A stretch of DNA of 7,836 bases from an uncultured Opitutia bacterium (GTDB lineage Bacteria > Verrucomicrobiota > Verrucomicrobiia > Opitutales > UBA953), in the NCBI GenBank assembly GCA_903957465.1, contig CAJBPJ010000252.1, positions 1 to 7,836 of the forward strand, given 5' to 3'. A program made the translations under genes and the position numbers. The notes beneath the pieces are model-generated. The model was not told the origin of the DNA. It did no database searches and saw only the letters and a program-made list of their open reading frames with translations. This document shows, piece by piece, positions 1 to 6,467 of the stretch (the first letter of the stretch is position 1; each line of letters opens with the position of its first letter).

Positions 1-1
1 C

Positions 2-2326
2 AAGAGTTGGGAAATTTCCGTTCGTCGCCAACGCGACTATCTGCCATTCGCCATCGAGCTACGAAAGTTCACCCACGACCGCTATCCAGGAACCGACATC
101 CCTAAGCGCTTTGCGTCTGACATCATCTTACGCGAAAATAATCAAGGTACGGAGTTCACAATTTCGATGAACCAGCCTCTCCGTCACGGCGGACTTACTT
201 TTTATCAATCAAGCTTCGGGGAATCTAATGGTAAGTCTGCAACCGTGCTTCAAGTCGTGCGCAATCCTGCTGACTGGATGCCATACGTGGCGGTAGCAGT
301 GATGTCATTAGGGCTTCTATTACACTTCATCTTAAGGCTCATTCGCTTCTTAAATGAACGTCGCTCAGTCGTGGCACTCCTCTGTGTGCTCTTAGCGACG
401 CCCGATGCCTTTGGACAAGCCAACCCTAGCCTACGCAGCGAACTCTCATCAGAACTCGGGAGATTACCGGTGCAATGGAATGGACGGGTCATCCCCGTTG
501 ATATTCTTGCCGCCAATACGTTGCTGCAGATTCGCGGTCGGCGTACAGTCGCACTGGATGAAACCGATCGAGTGATCTTCGGCAAACCACGTAGTCAATG
601 GACAGAAGCCGATAAGGTTCTCGTGGCAGCTCGACGTCCGAACGTACCTGAAAATGTTCTACTTTCGATTCAACAACGCCCCATTCAACTTAAGGGCAGC
701 GAACTAACAGCTACAGAATGGTTAGCGGAGACATGCTTCCGTCCATGGGTCGCACGCCACTTGAAGGTATTTAGGGTCGATCATATCGGCGCCCAAGCAT
801 TACTCGGCAGACCGAATGGCGACACCAAATGGTATAGTTGGGACGAAATTCTAACGCATGTAGATGCTGTTTCACTTGCTTCTAAAAGTGCGAGTGAGCG
901 CGCCCAACCAACCCGCGATGCTTTTGACCGCGCAGTGCTTAACCTTGATGCAGCAGCCCGGGCATATGCGGCAACGAGTCTCACCTTCATCCCGCCGGAT
1001 CTTCCACCTGAAATCACGCCATCACAGGAATACCTTGCGTGGTTAAGCTCTTTGCAGAAAGCAGCGCAAGAAATCGAAACCTTACGCAAGAAGGATCCAA
1101 CTTCACGCGGATTCGATCCGCAGCTCCAAGAAGTCATTCGGCAACTTATCGAACGTTACCGCGATATCTCCAAGCAAGGCACCGTCGGTATCGTACCTCG
1201 TACTGGCAAGAATACTTGGTCAAAACTTGGCGACGCACTCCTCGAAGTCACCGAAGGCATACCATTAGATAAACCTGCAGTCGTACCTAATTATGCTCTG
1301 CTCGCAGAATCATGGCGAACAGGTGACGATACAATCGCCCAGAAATCTCTAAGCGACCTCACAACCTTACTTGTTGTACCTGAGACCTCACGGGTACTTG
1401 CCGAATCTAACTTCGCTCGACTGCAACCCTTCTACTGGATACTGATAAGCTACCTGGTCATCCTGCTCGCTATCCTTATACATTGGACAACTGGCGTCGC
1501 GAAAATCCGTCGCTACTGCGTCATCGCAGGCTGGACCGTCTTCGCCCTCCATACGGCTGCAATTTTAGCGCGCATGCTCATCCATGGCTATGCACCGGTC
1601 ACCAATCTCTATGGATCAACTATCTTTGTAGCCTGGGGTGCTGCACTTCTCGGGCTTCTGCTTGAAAGCACATGGCGCAACGGACTAGGCGTTGCTGCCG
1701 CAGCGGCAGCTGGATTCGGGTCACTCATTCTCGCCCATAACCTCGCCCTGTCAGGGGAGGACGCCCTTGAAAGCGTGCGCGCCGTACTTGATTCAAACTT
1801 CTGGCTATCAACCCACGTAACCATCGTGACGCTTGGCTACTCTGCGATGTTTGTGGCTGGCATGCTTGCGACGTTCCACCTCATTGGACGTTTACACCCA
1901 CGGTATACCGAAGAAACCGCTCAGCGACTTGCTCCCGCAGCCTATGGAATTCTCGCGTTTGCAACTATTGCCAGCTTCATCGGCACGATGCTTGGTGGAA
2001 TTTGGGCTGACCAAAGTTGGGGCCGATTCTGGGGTTGGGATCCTAAAGAGAATGGCGCGCTACTCATTGTGCTTTGGTGCGCGGTCGCCCTCCACGCACG
2101 CTGGGGTAAACTCGTTGACCGCGAAGGCCTCATGCAACTCCTCGTCTTCGGCAATATCGTCACTGCTTGGTCATGGTTTGGTACCAATCTTCTTGGTGTC
2201 GGATTACACAGCTATGGATTCACGGAAGCCGGGTTTATGTACTTAGCTTATTTTGTTCTGAGTCAGTTAGCTATCATCGCCCTCGGCTGGCTACCCGCTG
2301 CGAACCGACCCAAACAGCATGCCTGA
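2..2326 (+). CDS. ccsBA: ResB-CcsA fusion cytochrome c maturation protein (CcsBA), 5'-truncated
   Basis: System II cytochrome c synthase: it moves haem across the inner membrane and ligates it to CXXCH motifs of apocytochromes on the outer face. The frame is open from base 2, so the N-terminus lies outside the window; 774 codons are visible. Visible residues 1-90 match the end of a ResB domain (HDRYPGTDIPK, MNQPLRHGGLTFYQ), followed by its last membrane segment (about 94-117). A second hydrophobic segment (about 122-140) leads to a soluble region (about 141-470) beginning LPVQWNGRVIPVD, a stretch I recall from fused CcsBA proteins. From about 474 comes a multi-span CcsA domain with the haem-binding WWD motif at 668-683 (WADQSWGRFWGWDPKE) and conserved histidines near 605 (STHVT), 698 (LHAR) and 736 (GLHSYGF). 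The catalytic half looks intact. The gene overlaps the next by 8 nt. Family assignment is firm; the full length is unknown. Confidence 0.93.
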   Translation, partial: KSWEISVRRQRDYLPFAIELRKFTHDRYPGTDIPKRFASDIILRENNQGTEFTISMNQPLRHGGLTFYQSSFGESNGKSATVLQVVRNPADWMPYVAVAVMSLGLLLHFILRLIRFLNERRSVVALLCVLLATPDAFGQANPSLRSELSSELGRLPVQWNGRVIPVDILAANTLLQIRGRRTVALDETDRVIFGKPRSQWTEADKVLVAARRPNVPENVLLSIQQRPIQLKGSELTATEWLAETCFRPWVARHLKVFRVDHIGAQALLGRPNGDTKWYSWDEILTHVDAVSLASKSASERAQPTRDAFDRAVLNLDAAARAYAATSLTFIPPDLPPEITPSQEYLAWLSSLQKAAQEIETLRKKDPTSRGFDPQLQEVIRQLIERYRDISKQGTVGIVPRTGKNTWSKLGDALLEVTEGIPLDKPAVVPNYALLAESWRTGDDTIAQKSLSDLTTLLVVPETSRVLAESNFARLQPFYWILISYLVILLAILIHWTTGVAKIRRYCVIAGWTVFALHTAAILARMLIHGYAPVTNLYGSTIFVAWGAALLGLLLESTWRNGLGVAAAAAAGFGSLILAHNLALSGEDALESVRAVLDSNFWLSTHVTIVTLGYSAMFVAGMLATFHLIGRLHPRYTEETAQRLAPAAYGILAFATIASFIGTMLGGIWADQSWGRFWGWDPKENGALLIVLWCAVALHARWGKLVDREGLMQLLVFGNIVTAWSWFGTNLLGVGLHSYGFTEAGFMYLAYFVLSQLAIIALGWLPAANRPKQHA

Positions 2327-2834
2327 ATTATCTGACGGCTGGTTTTGCGTGAGGTGTAAACCTCGTCAAGAAGCCGTAGCCGCCGGACAACTCCAATCCA
2401 TGGAAGGTGTGGAAATTGTTTTTCCACGCGTTAAACGAATCAAGCGAACTGAGCACGGAAAGAAAACCGTGATCGAGCCGCTATTTCCAGGGTACCTGTT
2501 TGCCTCTTTTGCACCGGATGAACTTTCAGGGCCAGTCAATCATACCCGCGGTGTCCTTCACTTGGTTCGTCGCGACAGCAAACCCGTCGCAGTCGATCGC
2601 AGTGTAATCACCGAATTAAGAGCCCTTGGTCCCGAAGCTGTACTCTCGCTCGAACAAGCCGCACTCATGGTCGGTGATAAGGTACGCATCGTTCGTGGAG
2701 TCTTCGCCGGTGCCGAAGGTGAAGTTTTGCGTCTTCATCCACCCGCAAAGCGTATTGCCGTACTGCTCCAACTCCTCGGTGCCGAGCAATCCGTAGACCT
2801 CGCGGAGGATGACATCGAAGGATCTGCGCCGTGA
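2319..2834 (+). CDS. RfaH-like NusG paralog (transcription elongation/antitermination factor)
   Basis: A 171-residue specialised NusG-family protein that should bind RNA polymerase and reduce pausing or termination. The NGN domain spans about residues 7-105 (WFCVRCKPRQE at the start; EPLFPGYLFASF in the middle, very close to the EPLFPNYLF signature of RfaH; then TRGVLHLVR). A C-terminal KOW domain covers about 117-167 (VGDKVRIVRGVFAGAEGEV). The length fits RfaH (about 162) better than housekeeping NusG, and the usual NusG neighbours (secE, rplK) are absent, so a paralog is more likely than nusG itself. The ATG lies inside the end of ccsBA (8-nt overlap) with no Shine-Dalgarno motif, suggesting translational coupling. 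The gene ends in a GTGA overlap with the next. Its targets cannot be read from the window. UpxY- or LoaP-type NusG paralogs are alternatives. Confidence 0.88.
   Translation: MPELSDGWFCVRCKPRQEAVAAGQLQSMEGVEIVFPRVKRIKRTEHGKKTVIEPLFPGYLFASFAPDELSGPVNHTRGVLHLVRRDSKPVAVDRSVITELRALGPEAVLSLEQAALMVGDKVRIVRGVFAGAEGEVLRLHPPAKRIAVLLQLLGAEQSVDLAEDDIEGSAP
2818..2822 (+). promoter_or_regulatory. Candidate Shine-Dalgarno site for the YhcH-family gene
   Basis: AAGGA lies 8 nt before the GTG at 2831, inside the end of the RfaH-like gene. It is the best-placed purine-rich motif before any start in this window and supports the GTG, which also overlaps the upstream TGA. Confidence 0.4.
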
Positions 2835-3292
2835 TCCTTGACCGACTCGATAACTGGCAGGCGCACGCCGGCACTCATCCACTTTTCCCGCAGGCCTTTG
2901 CGTGGCTGACATCGCTCGATGCTTCAATCGCCGACGGAAAGTATCCAATCGTTGGCGACAACCTTGTCGGTGGCGTCAACCGCTACCGAACCGCACCTTA
3001 CGCTGAGAAGCAATGGGAGGCGCACCGACTCTTCGGCGACATTCAAGTCTTACTCGTTGGTGAAGAACTCTGCGGACATGGGCAGCTGGCTGGGCTATCC
3101 ATCACCCGCCCCTATCAATCAGAAAAGGATGTCGAGAAATACGCGCCGCCCGAGAAGCCCGAGCGCATGATTCGACTTAAGCCCGGCCTCTTCGCAGTAT
3201 TCCTGCCCGAAGATGCCCATCAGCCCGGGGTACAAGTCGAAGGCCCGATTGACGTCATCAAGGTCGTGGTGAAGTTCCGCCTAAAGGTTTAA
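2831..3292 (+). CDS. YhcH/YjgK/YiaL family protein (DUF386), probable cupin-like sugar anomerase
   Basis: A 153-residue protein of the YhcH/YjgK/YiaL family. Characterised relatives include E. coli NanQ (YhcH), a sialic acid anomerase, TabA and EbgC; they are small cupin-like metal-binding proteins. Family features visible are KQWEAHRLFGDIQ at 60-72, with probable metal ligands Glu63 and His65; LKPGLFAVFLPEDAHQPG at 116-133, with His130 as a further ligand; and the terminal strand VIKVVVK. The length is typical (about 150). The start is a GTG that shares bases with the TGA of the RfaH-like gene (GTGA), with AAGGA 8 nt upstream; no better start exists. No sugar kinase, transporter or lyase lies nearby, so the substrate is open. 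The family call is firm; the anomerase role is inferred from NanQ. Confidence 0.88.
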   Translation: MILDRLDNWQAHAGTHPLFPQAFAWLTSLDASIADGKYPIVGDNLVGGVNRYRTAPYAEKQWEAHRLFGDIQVLLVGEELCGHGQLAGLSITRPYQSEKDVEKYAPPEKPERMIRLKPGLFAVFLPEDAHQPGVQVEGPIDVIKVVVKFRLKV

Positions 3293-3293
3293 G

Positions 3294-3315
3294 TCGGTAC
3301 CTACACCGAGTTTTT
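3294..3315 (+). terminator. Weak candidate intrinsic terminator after the ccsBA unit
   Basis: Just after the TAA of the YhcH-family gene, TCGGT (3294-3298) can pair with ACCGA (3305-3309) around a 6-nt loop, followed by G and then five T (3311-3315). The stem is only 5 bp, so it would be weak, but its position between two gene units and the T-run fit a terminator. The T-run also leads into the tandem repeat that follows, so it may simply be part of that repeat. Confidence 0.35.
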
Positions 3316-3350
3316 AGTCCTTTAGTCCTTAGCCTTTAGTCCTTAAGTCT
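3313..3350 (+). repeat. Degenerate tandem 8-bp repeat (unit TTTAGTCC) before pyrF
   Basis: Five consecutive units fill the spacer: TTTAGTCC (3313), TTTAGTCC (3321), a shortened TTAGCC (3329), TTTAGTCC (3335) and TTAAGTCT (3343). Three are identical. The array ends one base before the GTG start of pyrF, so it occupies the whole ribosome-binding region and leaves no purine-rich Shine-Dalgarno site. It could arise by slippage and change length between strains. The repeat is seen directly; any effect on pyrF is inference. Confidence 0.8.
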
Positions 3351-3351
3351 A

Positions 3352-4065
3352 GTGAGCATGGCTTCCCCTAACTGCAGCCTCATCCTCGCCCTGGACGTCG
3401 ACACCCAGGAAGAAGCTGTGGCCCTCGCCAAGCCTCTCGCTGGTCAACTCCGCTGGGTCAAACTCGGCCTGCAGCAATTTACACGTCACGGACCTGACAT
3501 CGTCGACACGTTTCATGATCTTGGCTTCAAAGTATTCCTTGATCTCAAACTGCACGACATCCCGAACACGGTCGCATCAGCGATCGGAAGTTTGCGCGGA
3601 CGTCCCTGCTCACTCCTTACACTGCACGCATCAGGCGGACCCGCCATGCTCGCCCGTGCCGCCGAAGCTGCGTCGAAACATTTACCCGACTGCACACTGC
3701 TCGGCGTCACTGTACTGACTTCGATGGACGACGCCCAACTCACTGCCGTCGGAGTTAATCGTGCACCCGCCGAGCAAGTTCGTCTACTTGCACGCATGGC
3801 GATCGACAGCGGCCTACGTGGCCTCGTCTGCTCGCCCCTCGAACTTGCAATGCTCCGCGCTGACCTCGGTGCGTCACCCATGCTCGTTACACCTGGCATC
3901 CGCCCAGCCGATGCTGCCGGCGATGACCAAAGCCGTGTGATGACGCCAGCTGAGGCCGCACACGCAGGTGCCTCTGCGATTGTTGTGGGACGTCCCATTC
4001 TTAAAGCCAAAGATCCCATCGCCGCTGTACGCGCCATCCAGCGGGAGATTGGCGAATCTGCCTAA
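3352..4065 (+). CDS. pyrF: Orotidine 5'-phosphate decarboxylase (type I)
   Basis: Catalyses the last step of de novo pyrimidine synthesis, decarboxylating OMP to UMP in the cytoplasm. The 237-residue sequence is a complete TIM barrel of normal length. Key elements are ILALDVD (11-17, Asp15), WVKLG (Lys37), the catalytic signature DLKLHDIPNTV at 64-74 (Asp64, Lys66, Asp69), the phosphate-binding TPGIRP at 180-185 and VVGRPI at 211-216 (Arg214). The start could be the GTG at 3352 or the ATG at 3358; the second gives MASPNCSLILALDVD and is equally good for the family. Neither has a Shine-Dalgarno motif, because the tandem repeat abuts the start. The stop overlaps the ispD start (TAATG), implying a two-gene unit. 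GC is about 53-68% in sampled lines, somewhat above the ccsBA region. Confidence 0.96.
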   Translation: MSMASPNCSLILALDVDTQEEAVALAKPLAGQLRWVKLGLQQFTRHGPDIVDTFHDLGFKVFLDLKLHDIPNTVASAIGSLRGRPCSLLTLHASGGPAMLARAAEAASKHLPDCTLLGVTVLTSMDDAQLTAVGVNRAPAEQVRLLARMAIDSGLRGLVCSPLELAMLRADLGASPMLVTPGIRPADAAGDDQSRVMTPAEAAHAGASAIVVGRPILKAKDPIAAVRAIQREIGESA

Positions 4066-4772
4066 TGGCATCACCTTCCGACATCCTCATCTTACTCGCG
4101 GCAGGTTCGGCTCGCCGAATGCAAGGTGTCGTCGCCGATAAAACAACAGCACAGCTGAGTGGCCTTCCTGTGTTCGTACATAGCCTGCGTGCTTTCGCTG
4201 CGACCGGTCACATCGGCCGAATTATTTTAACCTACCGCGACGAAGAACAGCTGAAATTTTTACAAGAGCTTATCGCTAAGTACTGCAGTGAAATTAAAGT
4301 AGATGGCTGGGTAAAAGGCGGCGCGGAAAGACAAGATTCAGTTTTAGCGGCATTGGAAACATGTGCGGAACATAAGGGACTCGTTCACATCCACGATGCT
4401 GCCCGACCTTTAGTAACCACGGAGGCTATATTAAAAGTGCGCGCCAAAGCACTGGAAGTGGGTGCGGCGATTCTCGCTAGCCGCTCAGCGGATACCGTAA
4501 AAATTGCCCGAGCAGGCGAAGCAGCGGTGGATAGTTCACCCGATCGACATTTAGTTTGGAGTGCAGAGACACCACAGGTTTTTAGAACTGCACTCGTACT
4601 CGAAGCCTACCGTAAGGTGAAAGAGTCGCACCGTAAGGTGACGGATGATTCTTCCGCCGTCTCGATACTTGGACAAAATGTGGCGCTGGTTGAGAATCAC
4701 GACGCCAACCTGAAGCTCACCCGCCCCGCCGACCTCGCTCTGGCGGAGATGATCCTGGGGTCACGCCGCTAG
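4065..4772 (+). CDS. ispD: 2-C-methyl-D-erythritol 4-phosphate cytidylyltransferase
   Basis: Third enzyme of the MEP isoprenoid pathway: joins CTP and 2-C-methylerythritol 4-phosphate to give CDP-methylerythritol and pyrophosphate. It has 235 residues, the usual length. Conserved elements are the N-terminal nucleotide loop LAAGSARRM (11-19, Arg18), Lys26, GGAERQDSV (85-93), HDAARP (110-115, Asp111), ADTVK (Thr144), Arg161, TPQ (169-171), TDD (193-195) and NLKLTRPADLALAE (215-228, Lys217). The loop is unusual: the common form is AAGxGxRM followed by PKQ, whereas here Ala replaces the second Gly and Asp-Lys-Thr replaces Pro-Lys-Gln, with one extra residue between Arg18 and Lys26. The essential Arg and Lys remain, so activity is likely. 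The ATG shares its A with the pyrF stop. Base composition shifts within the gene, AT-richer in the middle and GC-richer over the last 90 bases. Confidence 0.93.
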   Translation: MASPSDILILLAAGSARRMQGVVADKTTAQLSGLPVFVHSLRAFAATGHIGRIILTYRDEEQLKFLQELIAKYCSEIKVDGWVKGGAERQDSVLAALETCAEHKGLVHIHDAARPLVTTEAILKVRAKALEVGAAILASRSADTVKIARAGEAAVDSSPDRHLVWSAETPQVFRTALVLEAYRKVKESHRKVTDDSSAVSILGQNVALVENHDANLKLTRPADLALAEMILGSRR

Positions 4773-4813
4773 GCGCAGATCGTAACTATCCGCGTGGAAC
4801 GGGGTTCAAACCG

Positions 4814-5908
4814 ATGATGCGCCGTCTCGCCTCCATCATCGCAATCCTATCCTTTCTTTCAGCCGAACTGCGAGCGGCCGATGCATCGATGTGCGGACCG
4901 CTTGCTGTCGAGACAATCGAGTTCGCAACCTTAAGGGACGCCTCGAGGCCGTCGGTTGCAGATGCCTCGGAACGCCCTCGCATCCTCCCTCGTCGCGCAG
5001 CGAAAACCGACATCGGCTCGGGACGCCTTGTGCCCGTTAAGGCCCACCTCCCTGCCGGCGCAAGCGCCATGCCACTGATCATCTTCTCGCATGGTGCCGG
5101 CGGCGACTGGGACACCCATTTCGCACAGGCCCAGCACCTTGCCTCCCATGGTTATGTCGTGATATGCCTCGAGCATGTGGGTAGCAACCGGGAACGCCTG
5201 ACGCAAGGTATTCGCCTTATGCAAAACATCGACGCCATGATCCATGACGCCGACGAGGTGCTGACCCGGCCGAAGGATATCAGCTTCGTCATCGACTGGG
5301 CGACGAAACAGAACGAGGCCGAGGGCAGATTGCAGGGGCGAATCGACCTGAGCCGTATCGGCATCATTGGCCACTCCTTCGGCGCCTACACCGCCATGGT
5401 CACCTGCGGGATGCGTCCCGCGCTCGACTGGCTGAGACCGACCGTCGCCCCCGGCAAGGGGCTCGGTCCGGATTTGTCAGACCGGCGCGTACGTTGCGGA
5501 GTATCGCTGTCTCCGCAGGGCGTCGGCGAGCCCTTCTTCCTTGGCGAGAGCTTCGCCTCGCTCAGGGTGCCGATGCTCGGCATCAGCGGGACGCAGGACC
5601 GCCAGCAAAACGGTTCGCCAGCTGAGAACCGCCGCGAAGGATTCGCGCTCTGGCCCAAGGGGGATCATCGCTTTGTCTGGCTCGCCAACGCCAAGCACTT
5701 GGATTTCACCGACTCATCCGGATCCAGTCGCAAGGCACAGACCTCCTCAAGCCGCGAGGATGTGCAGCCTATCACCCGAGCCGCCATCCTGCTGTTCCTC
5801 GACGCGCATCTCAAGTCGGACAGGTCGGGCGTGTCGACATTGACGGAGGACGGTCTCAAACCCTACCTGAAGGGCGTCGTCAACAAAGTCGAGGTGCTAG
5901 CCCGCTGA
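4814..5908 (+). CDS. Secreted alpha/beta hydrolase, dienelactone hydrolase-like (COG4188 type)
   Basis: A 364-residue serine hydrolase of unknown substrate. Residues 1 to about 24 form a Sec-type signal peptide (two Arg, the hydrophobic core LASIIAILSFLSA, then Ala-rich), so it probably acts outside the cytoplasm. The fold shows the oxyanion-hole segment FSHGAGG (91-97), HLASHGYVV (108-116), the nucleophile elbow GHSFG (186-190, Ser188), a likely acid Asp262 (GISGTQD) and a likely catalytic His295 (NAKHLDF). The order and spacing resemble predicted dienelactone hydrolases and PAF-acetylhydrolase-like esterases. Two adjacent ATGs (4814, 4817) are possible, with a loose purine run (GGAACGGGG) upstream. 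GC in sampled lines is 63-75%, against 48-52% in ccsBA and menB; the gene prefers CTC/CTG and I see only one TTA leucine codon. This suggests recent acquisition. It lies 41 bp after ispD and ends 6 bp before a convergent gene. Confidence 0.85.
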   Translation: MMRRLASIIAILSFLSAELRAADASMCGPLAVETIEFATLRDASRPSVADASERPRILPRRAAKTDIGSGRLVPVKAHLPAGASAMPLIIFSHGAGGDWDTHFAQAQHLASHGYVVICLEHVGSNRERLTQGIRLMQNIDAMIHDADEVLTRPKDISFVIDWATKQNEAEGRLQGRIDLSRIGIIGHSFGAYTAMVTCGMRPALDWLRPTVAPGKGLGPDLSDRRVRCGVSLSPQGVGEPFFLGESFASLRVPMLGISGTQDRQQNGSPAENRREGFALWPKGDHRFVWLANAKHLDFTDSSGSSRKAQTSSSREDVQPITRAAILLFLDAHLKSDRSGVSTLTEDGLKPYLKGVVNKVEVLAR

Positions 5909-5914
5909 AGGGAC

Positions 5915-6376
5915 TCAGTACCCCAACTTACGAAACTCCGCGTCGAGTAAGACTTGGAATTCTTGGATGTCGGCGGGGGTTGGACGATACCCTGGGGTTG
6001 TTGCCTGGAGACCGGGGCGACCTTCCATATCGACAAACCATTTCGCTGTCTGGCCATCCGAGAAGGTTACTTGACCGGTGACCGAGTATCCAGGGTGTGC
6101 AATTGAATCGACGGATACCGATACTTTTCCTGCAGGACTTGCTACTGCTTCTGTGGCAGGAGCTATTGCCTCCGAACCTGCGGCCGGTGCTTCTACCTTC
6201 GGTTCAATCTTTTCCACCAAGGTAAGGTCTAAATCATCTACCAGAAAACGGACATCCATATACGTCATCGAAAGGTTGAGCTCCGATTGAAGGCGTTGTT
6301 GCACTTCGGAAAGTGAGGCTCCATCCGCAACCCAGCGGGTAACCTTTTGGCGTTGTTCGGGAGTCAGGGCAGGCAT
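5915..6376 (-). CDS. Conserved hypothetical protein, HTH-like N-terminus and beta-rich C-terminus
   Basis: Function unknown. From the preferred ATG (6376) it has 153 residues. The first 50 (LTPEQRQKVTRWVADGASLSEVQ onward, ending MTYMDVRFLVDDLDLTL) look like three helices resembling a helix-turn-helix, which may mean DNA binding. An Ala/Pro/Glu-rich linker of about 25 residues follows, then a compact C-terminal domain rich in predicted strands (VSVSVDS, GQVTFSDGQTAKWFVD, ending in a helix and RKLGY). I see no signal peptide or membrane segment. An upstream ATG at 6430 would add 18 residues (MRGVSLEKA onward); I prefer 6376 because LTPEQR is a natural family start and the extension approaches the menB promoter region. 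Neither start has a clear Shine-Dalgarno site. It is transcribed away from menB and toward the hydrolase. It resembles hypothetical proteins I recall from Verrucomicrobiota, a recollection I could not check. Confidence 0.75.
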   Translation of the reverse strand: MPALTPEQRQKVTRWVADGASLSEVQQRLQSELNLSMTYMDVRFLVDDLDLTLVEKIEPKVEAPAAGSEAIAPATEAVASPAGKVSVSVDSIAHPGYSVTGQVTFSDGQTAKWFVDMEGRPGLQATTPGYRPTPADIQEFQVLLDAEFRKLGY

Positions 6377-6467
6377 GAGACCCGTATGCTGAGTGAGCCT
6401 TATGGCTTTTTCAAGCGAGACCCCTCTCATACTCGCTTTCTCTACAAATCCCCTTCAACTTAAGCCC
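6377..6467. promoter_or_regulatory. Divergent intergenic region between the hypothetical protein and menB
   Basis: This 91-bp gap separates two divergently transcribed genes and must hold the menB promoter and probably that of the minus-strand gene. A TACAAA at 6443-6448 is a possible -10 element for menB, but no matching -35 sits at normal spacing. I see no strong operator palindrome. The call rests on gene orientation, not on motifs. Confidence 0.35.

Noticed and set aside
289..296. GGCGGTAG, identical to the core of the RfaH-recruiting ops element, on the same strand upstream of the RfaH-like gene
   Set aside because: It lies inside ResB coding sequence encoding Val-Ala-Val-Ala, the following bases do not match the rest of the E. 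coli element, and one chance 8-mer match in this window is not surprising.
1694..1710. Perfect inverted repeat GCTGCCGC-A-GCGGCAGC
   Set aside because: It falls in a run of alanine codons within a CcsA membrane segment, where GCN repeats easily form palindromes; there is no T-run and no gene boundary.
1833..2246. 137-codon plus-strand open frame inside ccsBA
   Set aside because: Overlaps the CcsA haem-binding region in another frame; the translation has no domain features.
3513..4037. Long minus-strand open frame (174 codons) opposite pyrF
   Set aside because: Antisense shadow of a clearly conserved enzyme; its translation is Arg/Ser/Ala-rich without recognisable domains.
5910..5923. Small hairpin (GGGAC paired with GTACCC, one bulged base) between the convergent stops
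   Set aside because: Five base pairs with a 3-nt loop and no T-run on either strand; too weak to call a terminator.
6393..6467. 25-residue N-terminal extension of MenB
   Set aside because: It does not resemble MenB N-termini and overlaps the start region of the divergent gene; the ATG at 6468 gives the normal family length.
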